The position numbers and the translations under genes are program-made. Positions 1 to 5,963 of a stretch of DNA of 6,328 nt are shown one piece after another (the first letter of the stretch is position 1; each line of letters begins with the position of its first letter). The notes beneath the pieces are model-generated. The model did not search any database. It saw nothing but the letters and a program-made list of their open reading frames with translations, and was not told the origin of the DNA. Origin of the DNA: Pseudomonadota bacterium (lineage in GTDB: Bacteria; Pseudomonadota; Alphaproteobacteria; Ferrovibrionales; Ferrovibrionaceae); the NCBI GenBank assembly GCA_023433835.1, contig JAEYTW010000397.1, forward strand, positions 1-6,328, in the 5' to 3' direction.

Positions 1-57
1 GTCGGAACGGCCGACGGCTCCTTGCCAACCAAAATACACCCGAAAAACCCGGCTACT

Positions 58-88
58 ACCGGATCAGCGGCCAAAATCCTGATCTGGT
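58..88. repeat. Inverted repeat / hairpin, 10-bp stem
   Basis: ACCGGATCAG (58-67) pairs with CTGATCTGGT (79-88), with one G-U wobble, around an 11-base loop. No T-run follows the stem on the plus strand. On the minus strand a short GTTTTTC lies beyond a further weak CCGG/CCGG pairing (49-62), so a weak terminator for transcription arriving from the minus-strand ATPase gene is possible but not convincing. The rest of 1-96 shows no supported gene. The pairing is seen directly; its function is unknown. Confidence 0.4.
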
Positions 89-96
89 TACAGGCT

Positions 97-190
97 CGAA
101 AGCGGGAATCCAGGGCAAGGGCGTCGCAAATTGCCCCGCGCTTTCCCTGGATTTCGGGTCTTCGCTGCGCTCCGCCCGGAATGACGCGGG
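97..190. repeat. Dispersed extragenic repeat-like element with imperfect stem-loop
   Basis: The segment begins CGAAAGCGGGAATCCAGGG and ends in TCGCTGCGCTCCGCCCGGAATGACG-type sequence. I recognise this wording as typical of short intergenic repeats found in many copies in GC-rich Proteobacteria genomes. Bases 107-123 pair with 137-153 (AATCCAGGG against CCCTGGATT, then further pairs with two mismatches in 17) around a 13-base loop, so the transcript would fold into a long hairpin. It lies just beyond the stop codon of the minus-strand ATPase gene, a usual place for REP-like elements, and could act as a 3' end or mRNA-stability element. Only one copy is visible here, so its repeated nature is recalled, not shown. 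Confidence 0.6.
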
Positions 191-211
191 AATTGTAGAC
201 GGAGCGGCGGG

Positions 212-1078
212 TTAAGCCCGATCGAGCGGCTGACCCAGCCGGCCGGCCAGGTCCTGGATGAACTGCCAGGCGACGCGGCCGGAACGGGCGCCGCGGGTGA
301 TCGACCATTCGACCGCCTCCGGCTGCCACTGCGCCCGGTCGATCTTCAGGCCGTAATGGGCGATGTAGCCCTCGATCATCGCGAAGAAATCGTCCTGGGC
401 GCAGGCGTGGAAGCCGAGCCAGAGGCCGAAGCGGTCGGACAGCGAGACCTTTTCCTCGACCGCCTCGCCCGGGTTGATCGCGGTCGAGCGCTCGTTCTCG
501 ATCATGTCGCGCGACAGCAGGTGGCGGCGGTTGGAGGTGGCGTAGAAGATCACGTTTTCCGGCCGGCCCTCGACGCCGCCGTCCAGCACCGCCTTCAACG
601 ATTTGTAGCTGGCGTCGTTGCCGTCGAACGACAGGTCGTCGCAGAACAGCAGGCAGCGCTTGGGCTGGTCGCGCAGCTGGGTCAGCAGGCGGGGCAGCGA
701 CGGGATGTCCTCGCGGTGGATTTCGACCAGGGCCAGCGAATCCGGCTGCTCGACCAGCACCGCGCCGTGCGCCGCCTTGACCAGCGACGACTTGCCCATG
801 CCGCGCGCGCCCCACAGGAGGACATTGTTGGCCGGCAGGCCGCGGGCGAAGCGCTGGGTGTTGTCGAGCAGGATGTCGCGCACCCGGTCGATGCCGCGCA
901 GCAGGTCGATCTCGACGCGGTTGATGCGCGGCACCGGGTGCAGCCCTTGAGTCTCGGCATGCCAGACGAAACCGTCGGCGGTCGAGAGGTCGAGGGCGCG
1001 CGGCGCCGGCGGGGCCATGCGCTCCAGCGCATCGGCGATTCGGGTCAGAATGGGGGCCAGCGCGGCGGCGTCGAGCAT
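212..1078 (-). CDS. DUF815-family AAA+ ATPase (COG2607-like)
   Basis: Predicted cytoplasmic ATP-binding protein of 288 residues, the usual size for the DUF815 (PF05673) family. From the chosen start, the Walker A motif GARGMGKS is at about residues 90-97. A Walker B-like strand LLFCDDLSF is at 143-151, a sensor-1-like YATSNRRHLL at 179-188, and the family-typical LSDRFGLWLGF at 213-223. The P-loop lysine and the acidic pair are intact, so ATP binding and hydrolysis are expected; the cellular role of the family is not established. The frame stays open up to an ATG at 1180. I prefer the ATG at 1078 because GGAG lies 9 bases before it, a possible promoter lies just upstream, and the 34 extra residues do not look like the family. 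In many alphaproteobacteria this gene sits next to yajC-secDF. Here it is divergent and separated from yajC by a substrate-binding-protein gene. Family call is firm, function unknown. Confidence 0.9.
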   Translation of the reverse strand: MLDAAALAPILTRIADALERMAPPAPRALDLSTADGFVWHAETQGLHPVPRINRVEIDLLRGIDRVRDILLDNTQRFARGLPANNVLLWGARGMGKSSLVKAAHGAVLVEQPDSLALVEIHREDIPSLPRLLTQLRDQPKRCLLFCDDLSFDGNDASYKSLKAVLDGGVEGRPENVIFYATSNRRHLLSRDMIENERSTAINPGEAVEEKVSLSDRFGLWLGFHACAQDDFFAMIEGYIAHYGLKIDRAQWQPEAVEWSITRGARSGRVAWQFIQDLAGRLGQPLDRA

Positions 1079-1112
1079 CGAAGCAGTCTCCGGACGAACA
1101 GAAGCGCGACAC

Positions 1113-1139
1113 GCTATCGGCTCGATCAGGCATGGGCAA
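1113..1139 (-). promoter_or_regulatory. Weak candidate promoter for the DUF815 ATPase gene
   Basis: Read on the minus strand, TTGCCC (1139-1134) and GATAGC (1118-1113) are 15 bases apart. A start of transcription near 1107 would leave a leader of about 29 bases before the ATG at 1078. The spacing is short and each box matches consensus at only four of six positions. If real, it would exclude the longer reading frame that starts at 1180. Confidence 0.3.
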
Positions 1140-1148
1140 GCGGCGGGC

Positions 1149-1177
1149 TTTACAAGCGGCCATCGGCCTTTTAGTTT
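1149..1177 (+). promoter_or_regulatory. Weak candidate promoter for the substrate-binding-protein gene
   Basis: TTTACA (1149-1154, five of six matches to TTGACA) is followed after 17 bases by TAGTTT (1172-1177, three of six matches including the conserved first, second and last bases). It lies in the most AT-rich part of the divergent intergenic region. A start near 1184 would give a leader of about 26 bases that includes the ribosome binding site TAGGGGA (1195-1201). This is an inference from consensus only. Confidence 0.3.
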
Positions 1178-1209
1178 CATTTGATACTAATCCGTAGGGG
1201 AAACGCCAA

Positions 1210-2415
1210 ATGGGTATCAAACGATGGGCCGGCGCGGCGCTCGCGCTGCTGCCGCTGGTCGCCGGCCACCAGGCCGTCGCCGGCGAGAAGGCGATCAAGG
1301 TCGGTGTCATGGCGGACATGAGCGGCTTTGCCGCCGATATCGGCGGGCAGGGCGCGGTGCTTGCCGCCAGGCTCGCGGCCGCCGACGTGGGCGGCAAGGC
1401 GGCGGGCAAGCCGATCGAGATCATCGGCGCCGACATGCAGAACAAGCCCGATGTCGCCGCCGAGATCGCGCGGCGCTGGTACGACAAGGAAGAGGTCGAC
1501 GCGATCGTCGACCTGCCGGTCTCGCCCGTGGCGCTGGCCGTGCAGGAAGTGGCGCGCGACCGCAAGAAGGTCACGCTGGTGACGGCCGCGGCGACGACCG
1601 ACCTGACCAACAAGAACTGCTCGCCCTATGCCGTGCACTGGGCCGACGATACCTACGCGCTGGCCGTCGGCGGCCCGAAGGCGATCGTCGAATCGGGTGG
1701 CAAGACCTGGTTCTTCATCACCGCCGACTTCGCCTTCGGCCATGCGATGGAAAAGGCCGCGACCGACGTGATCACCGCGGCCGGCGGCCAGGTGGTGGGC
1801 GGCGTCAAGCATCCGACCAATACCAACGACTTCGCCTCCTACCTGGTGGCGGCGCAGGCCTCGAAGGCCAACGTCGTGGGGCTGGCCAATGTCGGGACCG
1901 ACACGATCAACGCAATCAAGCAGGCCGGCGAATTCGGCCTGACCCAGTCGGGCCAGCGCATGCTGGGCTTCATCACCTTCATCACCGACGTCCATACCCT
2001 GGGGCTGCAGACCGCCCAGGGCCTGATGGTGACCGAGAACTACTACTGGGACGAAAACGACGAGACCCGGGCCTTCGCCAAGAAATTCATGGCCGAGCAC
2101 AAGAAGATGCCGTCCAAGGAACAGGCCTCGACCTATGCCGCGCTGGTCCACTATTTCCGGGCGGTCGACGCGGCCGGCACCGACGAAGCGGGGGCGGTCG
2201 TGGCCAAGATGAAGGAAATGCCGATCGACAATTTCGGCCGCAAGGGCACGATCCGCAAGGATGGGCGCGCCCTCTACGACATTTCGCTCTACCAGGTGAA
2301 GGCTCCGGCCGAATCGAAATACGCCTGGGATTACTACAAGAAGGTCCGCGATATCCCGCAGGCCGAAGCCTTCATGCCGCTGGAAAAGTCGACCTGCGCC
2401 TTCGTCAAAGGGTGA
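1210..2415 (+). CDS. ABC transporter substrate-binding protein, LivK-like (type I periplasmic binding protein)
   Basis: Predicted periplasmic solute receptor of 401 residues, of the Peripla_BP_6/LivK type that feeds branched-chain-amino-acid-like (HAAT) ABC importers. Residues 1-24 form a Sec signal peptide: KR near the start, a hydrophobic core ALALLPLVAG, and a probable cleavage site after AVA. The mature protein opens with the family strand IKVGVMADMSG (29-39). Other family-like stretches are TNKNCSPYAVHWADDTYA (133-150), WFFITADFAFGHAME (167-181), VVGLANVGTDTINAIKQAGEFG (222-243) and GLQTAQGLMVTENYYWD (265-281). There are only two cysteines, C137 and C396, possibly a disulfide in the periplasm. 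The ATG has a good ribosome site, TAGGGGA, 8 bases upstream. No permease or ATPase gene adjoins it, so it is an orphan receptor here. The ligand cannot be told from sequence; relatives are annotated for amino acids, amides and aromatic acids. It sits between the DUF815 gene and yajC, which are commonly neighbours. Confidence 0.9.
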   Translation: MGIKRWAGAALALLPLVAGHQAVAGEKAIKVGVMADMSGFAADIGGQGAVLAARLAAADVGGKAAGKPIEIIGADMQNKPDVAAEIARRWYDKEEVDAIVDLPVSPVALAVQEVARDRKKVTLVTAAATTDLTNKNCSPYAVHWADDTYALAVGGPKAIVESGGKTWFFITADFAFGHAMEKAATDVITAAGGQVVGGVKHPTNTNDFASYLVAAQASKANVVGLANVGTDTINAIKQAGEFGLTQSGQRMLGFITFITDVHTLGLQTAQGLMVTENYYWDENDETRAFAKKFMAEHKKMPSKEQASTYAALVHYFRAVDAAGTDEAGAVVAKMKEMPIDNFGRKGTIRKDGRALYDISLYQVKAPAESKYAWDYYKKVRDIPQAEAFMPLEKSTCAFVKG

Positions 2416-2429
2416 CGTGATCCCATTTA

Positions 2430-2462
2430 GGCCGCCGCGGGCCCTTGAATCCCGCGGCGGCC
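2430..2462 (+). terminator. Strong GC hairpin after the substrate-binding-protein gene, probable terminator
   Basis: GGCCGCCGCGGG (2430-2441) and CCCGCGGCGGCC (2451-2462) form a perfect 12-bp stem with a 9-base loop, starting 14 bases after the stop codon at 2415. There is no T-run after the stem, so it is not a classical intrinsic terminator. It may work with Rho, as a 3' stabiliser, or as a barrier between this gene and the yajC promoter just downstream. The perfect stem and its position between two transcription units are the support. Confidence 0.55.
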
Positions 2463-2469
2463 GTCCGAC

Positions 2470-2497
2470 TTGCAATGGCGGCGGGCGCCGCTATAGT
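2470..2497 (+). promoter_or_regulatory. Probable sigma70-type promoter of the yajC-secDF operon
   Basis: TTGCAA (2470-2475) and TATAGT (2492-2497) are separated by 16 bases. The -10 box matches consensus at five of six positions and the -35 keeps TTG and the final A. The expected start, near 2503-2505, gives a leader of about 32 bases with the ribosome site AAGGA (2523-2527) 8 bases before the yajC ATG. It follows directly after the hairpin that closes the upstream gene, which supports an independent transcription unit starting here. Confidence 0.65.
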
Positions 2498-2535
2498 CCG
2501 CGCGACCTTTGTCCAACGCTTGAAGGACCACCTCA

Positions 2536-2895
2536 ATGCTGATTTCCCAGGCTTATGCCCAGGCCGCCGCCGGCGGCGCGGGCGGCGCTTTCGACATCAT
2601 GTCTCTTCTGCCGCTGGTCCTGATCTTCGTCGTCTTCTATTTCCTGCTGATCCGTCCGCAGCAGAAGAAGATGAAGCAGCACAAGGCGATGATCGAGGCG
2701 GTGAAGCGCGGTGACGTCGTGACCATGGGCGGCGGCATCGTCGGCAAGGTCACCAAGGTCATCGACGACGGCCATGTCGAGGTCGAGATCGCCGAGGGCG
2801 TCCGCGTCAAGGTGCTGCGTTCGTCGCTCGCCGACATCCGTGGCAAGACCGAGCCGGCCAAGGAAGAGGCCAAGGCCGAGTCCGGCGCCAAGTAA
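2536..2895 (+). CDS. yajC: Sec translocon accessory protein YajC
   Basis: Small inner-membrane subunit (119 residues) that associates with SecD and SecF in the holo-translocon assisting SecYEG. One membrane segment lies at about residues 23-39 (LLPLVLIFVVFYFLLI), followed at once by the diagnostic basic stretch RPQQKKMKQHK (40-50). The cytoplasmic domain has the family core VKRGDVVTMGGGIVGKV (56-72) and VRVKVLRSSLADI (89-101). The tail is rich in Lys, Glu and Ala (104-119). The N-terminus AQAYAQAAAGG-type segment is typical of alphaproteobacterial YajC and is not a cleaved signal on present evidence. Start ATG has AAGGA 8 bases upstream. It is the first gene of the operon and is followed 36 bases later by secD. 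YajC is usually dispensable, and its exact job in the complex is not settled. Confidence 0.97.
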   Translation: MLISQAYAQAAAGGAGGAFDIMSLLPLVLIFVVFYFLLIRPQQKKMKQHKAMIEAVKRGDVVTMGGGIVGKVTKVIDDGHVEVEIAEGVRVKVLRSSLADIRGKTEPAKEEAKAESGAK

Positions 2896-2931
2896 CCGAC
2901 CTCTTCAGCGTTCCCAAGGCCGCGCCGCGAC

Positions 2932-4551
2932 ATGCTGCACATCCAGACCTGGAAGATCTTTGCCGCCACGCTTCTCTGCCTGGTCGGCATCCTGTTCGCG
3001 GCGCCCAATCTGCTCGCGCCTGACCAGATCGCCCATCTGCCCAAGTGGTTGCCGCATCAGCGCGTCAATCTCGGTCTCGACCTCCAGGGCGGCGCCTATC
3101 TGCTGCTCGAGGTCGATACCAAGGCCGTGGCGCGCGAGCGTCTGAACAACGTCATCGAGACGGCGCGTAATTCGTTCCGCACCGCGCGCATCGGCTACAC
3201 ACGGCTGAGCACGTCGGGCGAGCGCGCCGTGGTCGTCAAGCTGCGCGAGGCCAACCAGCTTCCGCAGGCGCTCGACCTGCTGAAGAAGGAGCTCGAGCCC
3301 GCCGGTTCCGGCATCATGGTGCTGGGCCAGCAGAAGCCCGAGCTCAGCTTCGCCTCGACACCGGACGGCGAGATCACCGTCACGCTGACCGAGGAAGCCA
3401 TCGTCGACAAGGCGCGCAAGGCGGTCGAGCAGTCGATCGAGATCGTGCGCCGCCGCATCGACGAAACCGGCGTTTCCGAGCCGCAGATCGCGCGCCAGGG
3501 CCAGGACCGCATCCTGATCCAGCTGCCCGGCGTGCAGGATCCCGAGCGCATCAAGCGCCTGCTGGGCCAGACCGCCAAGATGTCGTTCCGCATGGTCGAT
3601 ACCTCGGCCAACCCGAACGACCGCAACCCGCCGCCCGGATCCGACTTCCTCGATGTCGAGGGCGAGAAGGGCCCGAACGGCCAGGCCAACCGCATCGCGG
3701 TCAAGAAGAAGGTGGAGGTCGCCGGCGAGAATCTGGTCGATGCCCAGGCCTCTTCCGACAGCCGCAACGGCCAGTGGGTGGTCAACTTCAAGTTCGATTC
3801 GATCGGTTCGCGCCGCTTCGGCGACGTGACCCGCGAGAACGTCGGCAAGCCTTTCGCGATCGTGCTCGACGACAAGGTGATCTCCTATCCGGTCATCCGC
3901 GAGCCGATCCTGGGCGGTTCCGGCCAGATCAGCGGCAGCTATACCGCCGCGACGGCCAACGACCTTGCCGTCTTGCTGCGCGCCGGCGCGCTGCCCGCGC
4001 CGCTGACGATCATCGAGGAACGCACGGTCGGCCCCGATCTCGGCGCCGATTCGATCAAGGCCGGCATCATCGCCACGGGCATAGGCTTCGCCCTGGTGGT
4101 GACCTACATGTTCATCTTCTACGGCCGCTTCGGCTTCTACGCGAACGTCGCGCTGGTCGTGAACCTGGTGCTGTCGCTGGGGGCGCTGTCGCTGCTGCAG
4201 GCGACGCTGACCCTGCCGGGCATCGCGGGCCTCCTGCTCTCCATGGGTCTGTCGGTCGACGCCAACGTCCTGATCAACGAACGTATCCGCGAGGAAACCA
4301 AGCTCGGCAAATCGCCGGTCGCGGCCCTCGACGCCGGGTTCAGGCGCGCATTCTCGACCATCATCGACGCCAACTTCACCACCCTGATCAAGATGATCAT
4401 CCTGTTCGCCCTCGGCTCGGGGCCCGTCAAGGGTTTCGCCGTGACGATCTCGATCGCCATCCTGATCTCGCTGTTCACCGCGACGCTCCTGGTCCGCATC
4501 CTGATGGCCGATTGGCTCAGGTCGGCGCGGCCCAAGTCGATTCCGGTTTGA
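2932..4551 (+). CDS. secD: Protein translocase subunit SecD
   Basis: RND-superfamily membrane protein (539 residues, usual for alphaproteobacteria and shorter than the roughly 615 of E. coli). With SecF it uses the proton-motive force to complete export of proteins emerging from SecYEG. TM1 is at about 8-25. The D1 motif LGLDLQGG (47-54) opens the large periplasmic P1 domain, with RRRIDETGVSEPQIARQGQDR (173-193, conserved family block) and VGPDLGADSI (366-375) before the membrane bundle. TM2-TM6 fall at about 376-396, 403-421, 424-444, 480-497 and 500-523. GLSVDANVLINERIREE (439-455) contains D443, which corresponds to the functionally essential SecD Asp519 of E. coli. All key motifs are intact. 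The ribosome site is weak (AAGG, 12 bases upstream), so translation may depend partly on ribosomes coming from yajC 36 bases earlier. secF follows 13 bases after the stop. Confidence 0.98.
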   Translation: MLHIQTWKIFAATLLCLVGILFAAPNLLAPDQIAHLPKWLPHQRVNLGLDLQGGAYLLLEVDTKAVARERLNNVIETARNSFRTARIGYTRLSTSGERAVVVKLREANQLPQALDLLKKELEPAGSGIMVLGQQKPELSFASTPDGEITVTLTEEAIVDKARKAVEQSIEIVRRRIDETGVSEPQIARQGQDRILIQLPGVQDPERIKRLLGQTAKMSFRMVDTSANPNDRNPPPGSDFLDVEGEKGPNGQANRIAVKKKVEVAGENLVDAQASSDSRNGQWVVNFKFDSIGSRRFGDVTRENVGKPFAIVLDDKVISYPVIREPILGGSGQISGSYTAATANDLAVLLRAGALPAPLTIIEERTVGPDLGADSIKAGIIATGIGFALVVTYMFIFYGRFGFYANVALVVNLVLSLGALSLLQATLTLPGIAGLLLSMGLSVDANVLINERIREETKLGKSPVAALDAGFRRAFSTIIDANFTTLIKMIILFALGSGPVKGFAVTISIAILISLFTATLLVRILMADWLRSARPKSIPV

Positions 4552-4564
4552 GGGGCCGCCGCCC

Positions 4565-5530
4565 ATGCGCATCCGCCTGATCAAAGACGGCACCAAGATC
4601 CCGTTCATGAAGCAGCGGGTGACCGGCCTTGCCGTGTCCGCCCTGCTGTCCCTGCTTTCGGTCATCCTCTACTTCTATCCCGGCGTGAACTTCGGCATCG
4701 ACTTCCGCGGCGGCGTCGTCATGGAAGTGCGCATGGCCCAGGATGCCGATTTCGGCGGCCTGCGCGACCTGTTCACCGCGGCGGGTCACCCGCATGCGGC
4801 GCTGCAGGAGTTCGGCTCGAAGAAGGACGTGCTGATCCGCATGGAGGCGACGCCGGGACCTGAGGGTGCCCAGCAGGCCGAAGTCGAGAAGATCCGCGGT
4901 CTGTTGACCGAGAAATACCCGGGCACCGAATTCCGCCGGGTCGAGGCGGTGGGCGGCGCGGTCTCGGCGGAATTGTACCGCAACGGCCTGCTGGCGATGG
5001 GCCTCGCCCTGGTCGCCATGCTGTTCTACATCTGGTTCCGCTTCGAGTGGCAGTTCGGCGTCGGCGCGATCGTCACGCTGATCCTCGACGTCACCAAGAC
5101 GTTCGGCTTCTACGCGATCACCGGCATTCCGTTCAACCTGTCGTCGATTGCCGCCGTGCTGACGGTGATGGGCTTCTCGGTCAACGACAAGGTCGTGGTC
5201 TACGATCGGGTGCGCGAGAACCTGCGCAAGTACAAGTCGATGCCGCTGCGCGAACTGATCGACCTGTCGATCAACGAAACGCTGAACCGTACCCTCAATG
5301 TGTCGCTGACCACGTTCCTCGCCATCATTCCGCTCGCCTTCTTCGGCGGCGAGGCGGTGCAGACCTTCGCGTGGGTCATGCTGTTCGGCGTGCTGCTGGC
5401 CTGCTCGTCGTCGATCTTCATCGCCGCGCCGATCCTGCTGTTCCTCGGCGAGAATCGCCTGCGCCGCGGCGGCGTGGGCGACGAGAAGAAGAAGGCCGCC
5501 GGGGGGAGCCCCGCGGCCACGGCGCCGTGA
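4565..5530 (+). CDS. secF: Protein translocase subunit SecF
   Basis: Partner of SecD in the SecDF export motor, 321 residues. TM1 is at about 18-38, then FGIDFRGG (43-50) begins the periplasmic P4 domain. EAVGGAVSAEL (127-137) leads into the membrane bundle, with segments at about 138-157, 163-184, 191-212, 245-262 and 268-294. GFSVNDKVVVYDRVRENLRK (203-222) is the family signature in TM4 and the following loop. The TM3 motif usually written HDV reads LDV here (L174, D175) and is followed by TKT with K178; the aspartate is kept. The C-terminal tail ENRLRRGGVGDEKKK is basic and cytoplasmic. Start ATG follows GAGGGG (4550-4555), which overlaps the secD stop codon and leaves a 9-base spacer, so SecD and SecF are probably made in a coupled way. 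The stop overlaps the next gene's start. Confidence 0.98.
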   Translation: MRIRLIKDGTKIPFMKQRVTGLAVSALLSLLSVILYFYPGVNFGIDFRGGVVMEVRMAQDADFGGLRDLFTAAGHPHAALQEFGSKKDVLIRMEATPGPEGAQQAEVEKIRGLLTEKYPGTEFRRVEAVGGAVSAELYRNGLLAMGLALVAMLFYIWFRFEWQFGVGAIVTLILDVTKTFGFYAITGIPFNLSSIAAVLTVMGFSVNDKVVVYDRVRENLRKYKSMPLRELIDLSINETLNRTLNVSLTTFLAIIPLAFFGGEAVQTFAWVMLFGVLLACSSSIFIAAPILLFLGENRLRRGGVGDEKKKAAGGSPAATAP

Positions 5531-5895
5531 GCGACAAAGCGCCGGTCCTCCAAATCATCAACGGGTACGCGCCGGGGACATTCCATGTCTCCGGCGTCGA
5601 CCATGAAGGCCCGATCCTGGTCATCCCGAACCGCACGGTTCACTGGAACGTGACCGGCCTCGCCGACGCCACGATCGAAAGTTTCCAGCCGGTGATCGAG
5701 GCGAGCCCCAAGGTCGAATTGCTGGTGATCGGCTGCGGCCGCTCGATCCGGCCGATTGCGCCGGCCTTGCGCGCCGGGCTGCGCCAGTACGGCATCGTCG
5801 TCGAACCCATGGATACCGGCGCGGCCTGCCGCCAGTATGCCGTGCTGCTCGGCGAGAACCGCCGGGTCGCCGCCGCCCTGCTGCCGCTGCCCTGA
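5527..5895 (+). CDS. Mth938 domain-containing protein (DUF498, NDUFAF3-like)
   Basis: Small soluble protein of 122 residues covering one Mth938/DUF498 domain. Visible family features are INGYAPGTFHVSG (11-23), LLVIGCGRSIRPI (65-77) and VEPMDTGAACRQYAVLLGENRRVAAALLPL (92-121, of which the MDTGAA and Y-VLL-E-R parts are most typical). The proposed start is GTG at 5527, overlapping the secF stop as GTGA; no better upstream start belongs to this protein, because the frame upstream is the shadow of secF. A G-rich GGGGGGAG at 5501-5508 is too far (18 bases) to be a normal ribosome site, so translation is probably coupled to secF. The human relative NDUFAF3 is a mitochondrial complex I assembly factor, and this gene often follows secF in alphaproteobacteria. 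A role in assembling membrane complexes is therefore an inference; no catalytic residues are known to me. Confidence 0.9.
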   Translation: MSDKAPVLQIINGYAPGTFHVSGVDHEGPILVIPNRTVHWNVTGLADATIESFQPVIEASPKVELLVIGCGRSIRPIAPALRAGLRQYGIVVEPMDTGAACRQYAVLLGENRRVAAALLPLP

Positions 5896-5903
5896 CTTCT
5901 GGC

Positions 5904-5917
5904 GGCACGGCCGTGCC
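5904..5917. promoter_or_regulatory. 14-bp perfect palindrome upstream of the monooxygenase gene, possible operator
   Basis: GGCACGGCCGTGCC is a perfect palindrome in the 68-base gap between the Mth938 gene and the monooxygenase start. A second small inverted repeat, TGCC-TAT-GGCA (5914-5924), overlaps its right end. It could be a repressor or activator site for the downstream gene, or a short GGCAC/GTGCC hairpin ending the sec operon, although no T-run follows. GC-rich palindromes of this length also arise by chance, so confidence is low. Confidence 0.3.
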
Positions 5918-5963
5918 TATGGCATCTTGGCAGTGCAAATAAAACCAGGGGTGGGGGATTTCC

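Noticed and set aside
1..198. Possible C-terminal end of a gene read in frame 1 from the left edge to a TAG at 196-198
   Set aside because: The second half is simply the translated repeat-like element and the first half has no recognisable protein features, so an open frame of 65 codons in GC-rich DNA is not enough.
356..1174. 272-codon open frame on the plus strand opposite the DUF815 ATPase gene
   Set aside because: The minus-strand gene has intact Walker motifs, and the plus-strand product is Val/Arg/Gln-rich with no motif.
1079..1180. 34-residue N-terminal extension of the DUF815 ATPase from the ATG at 1180
   Set aside because: The extension is not family-like, would run through the divergent promoter region, and lacks a good ribosome site; the ATG at 1078 has GGAG 9 bases upstream.
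1177..2475. 432-codon open frame on the minus strand opposite the substrate-binding-protein gene
   Set aside because: It is a low-complexity Gly/Arg/Val/His-rich translation with no family resemblance, fully opposite a gene with signal peptide and clear family motifs.
2445..2714. 89-codon plus-strand open frame overlapping the start of yajC
   Set aside because: It runs through the probable promoter and into yajC in another frame, and its product is an Arg-rich shadow.
2905..4665. 586-codon open frame on the minus strand opposite secD
   Set aside because: It lies antisense to an unmistakable secD and the start of secF. The product is rich in Arg, Asp, Gly and His without any recognisable domain, as expected for the mirror of a GC-rich codon-biased gene.
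5047..5526. Long upstream extension of the Mth938 frame from the ATG at 5047
   Set aside because: This stretch is the +1 shadow of secF, Arg/Asp-rich and without similarity to the Mth938 family; the protein starts at the GTG at 5527.
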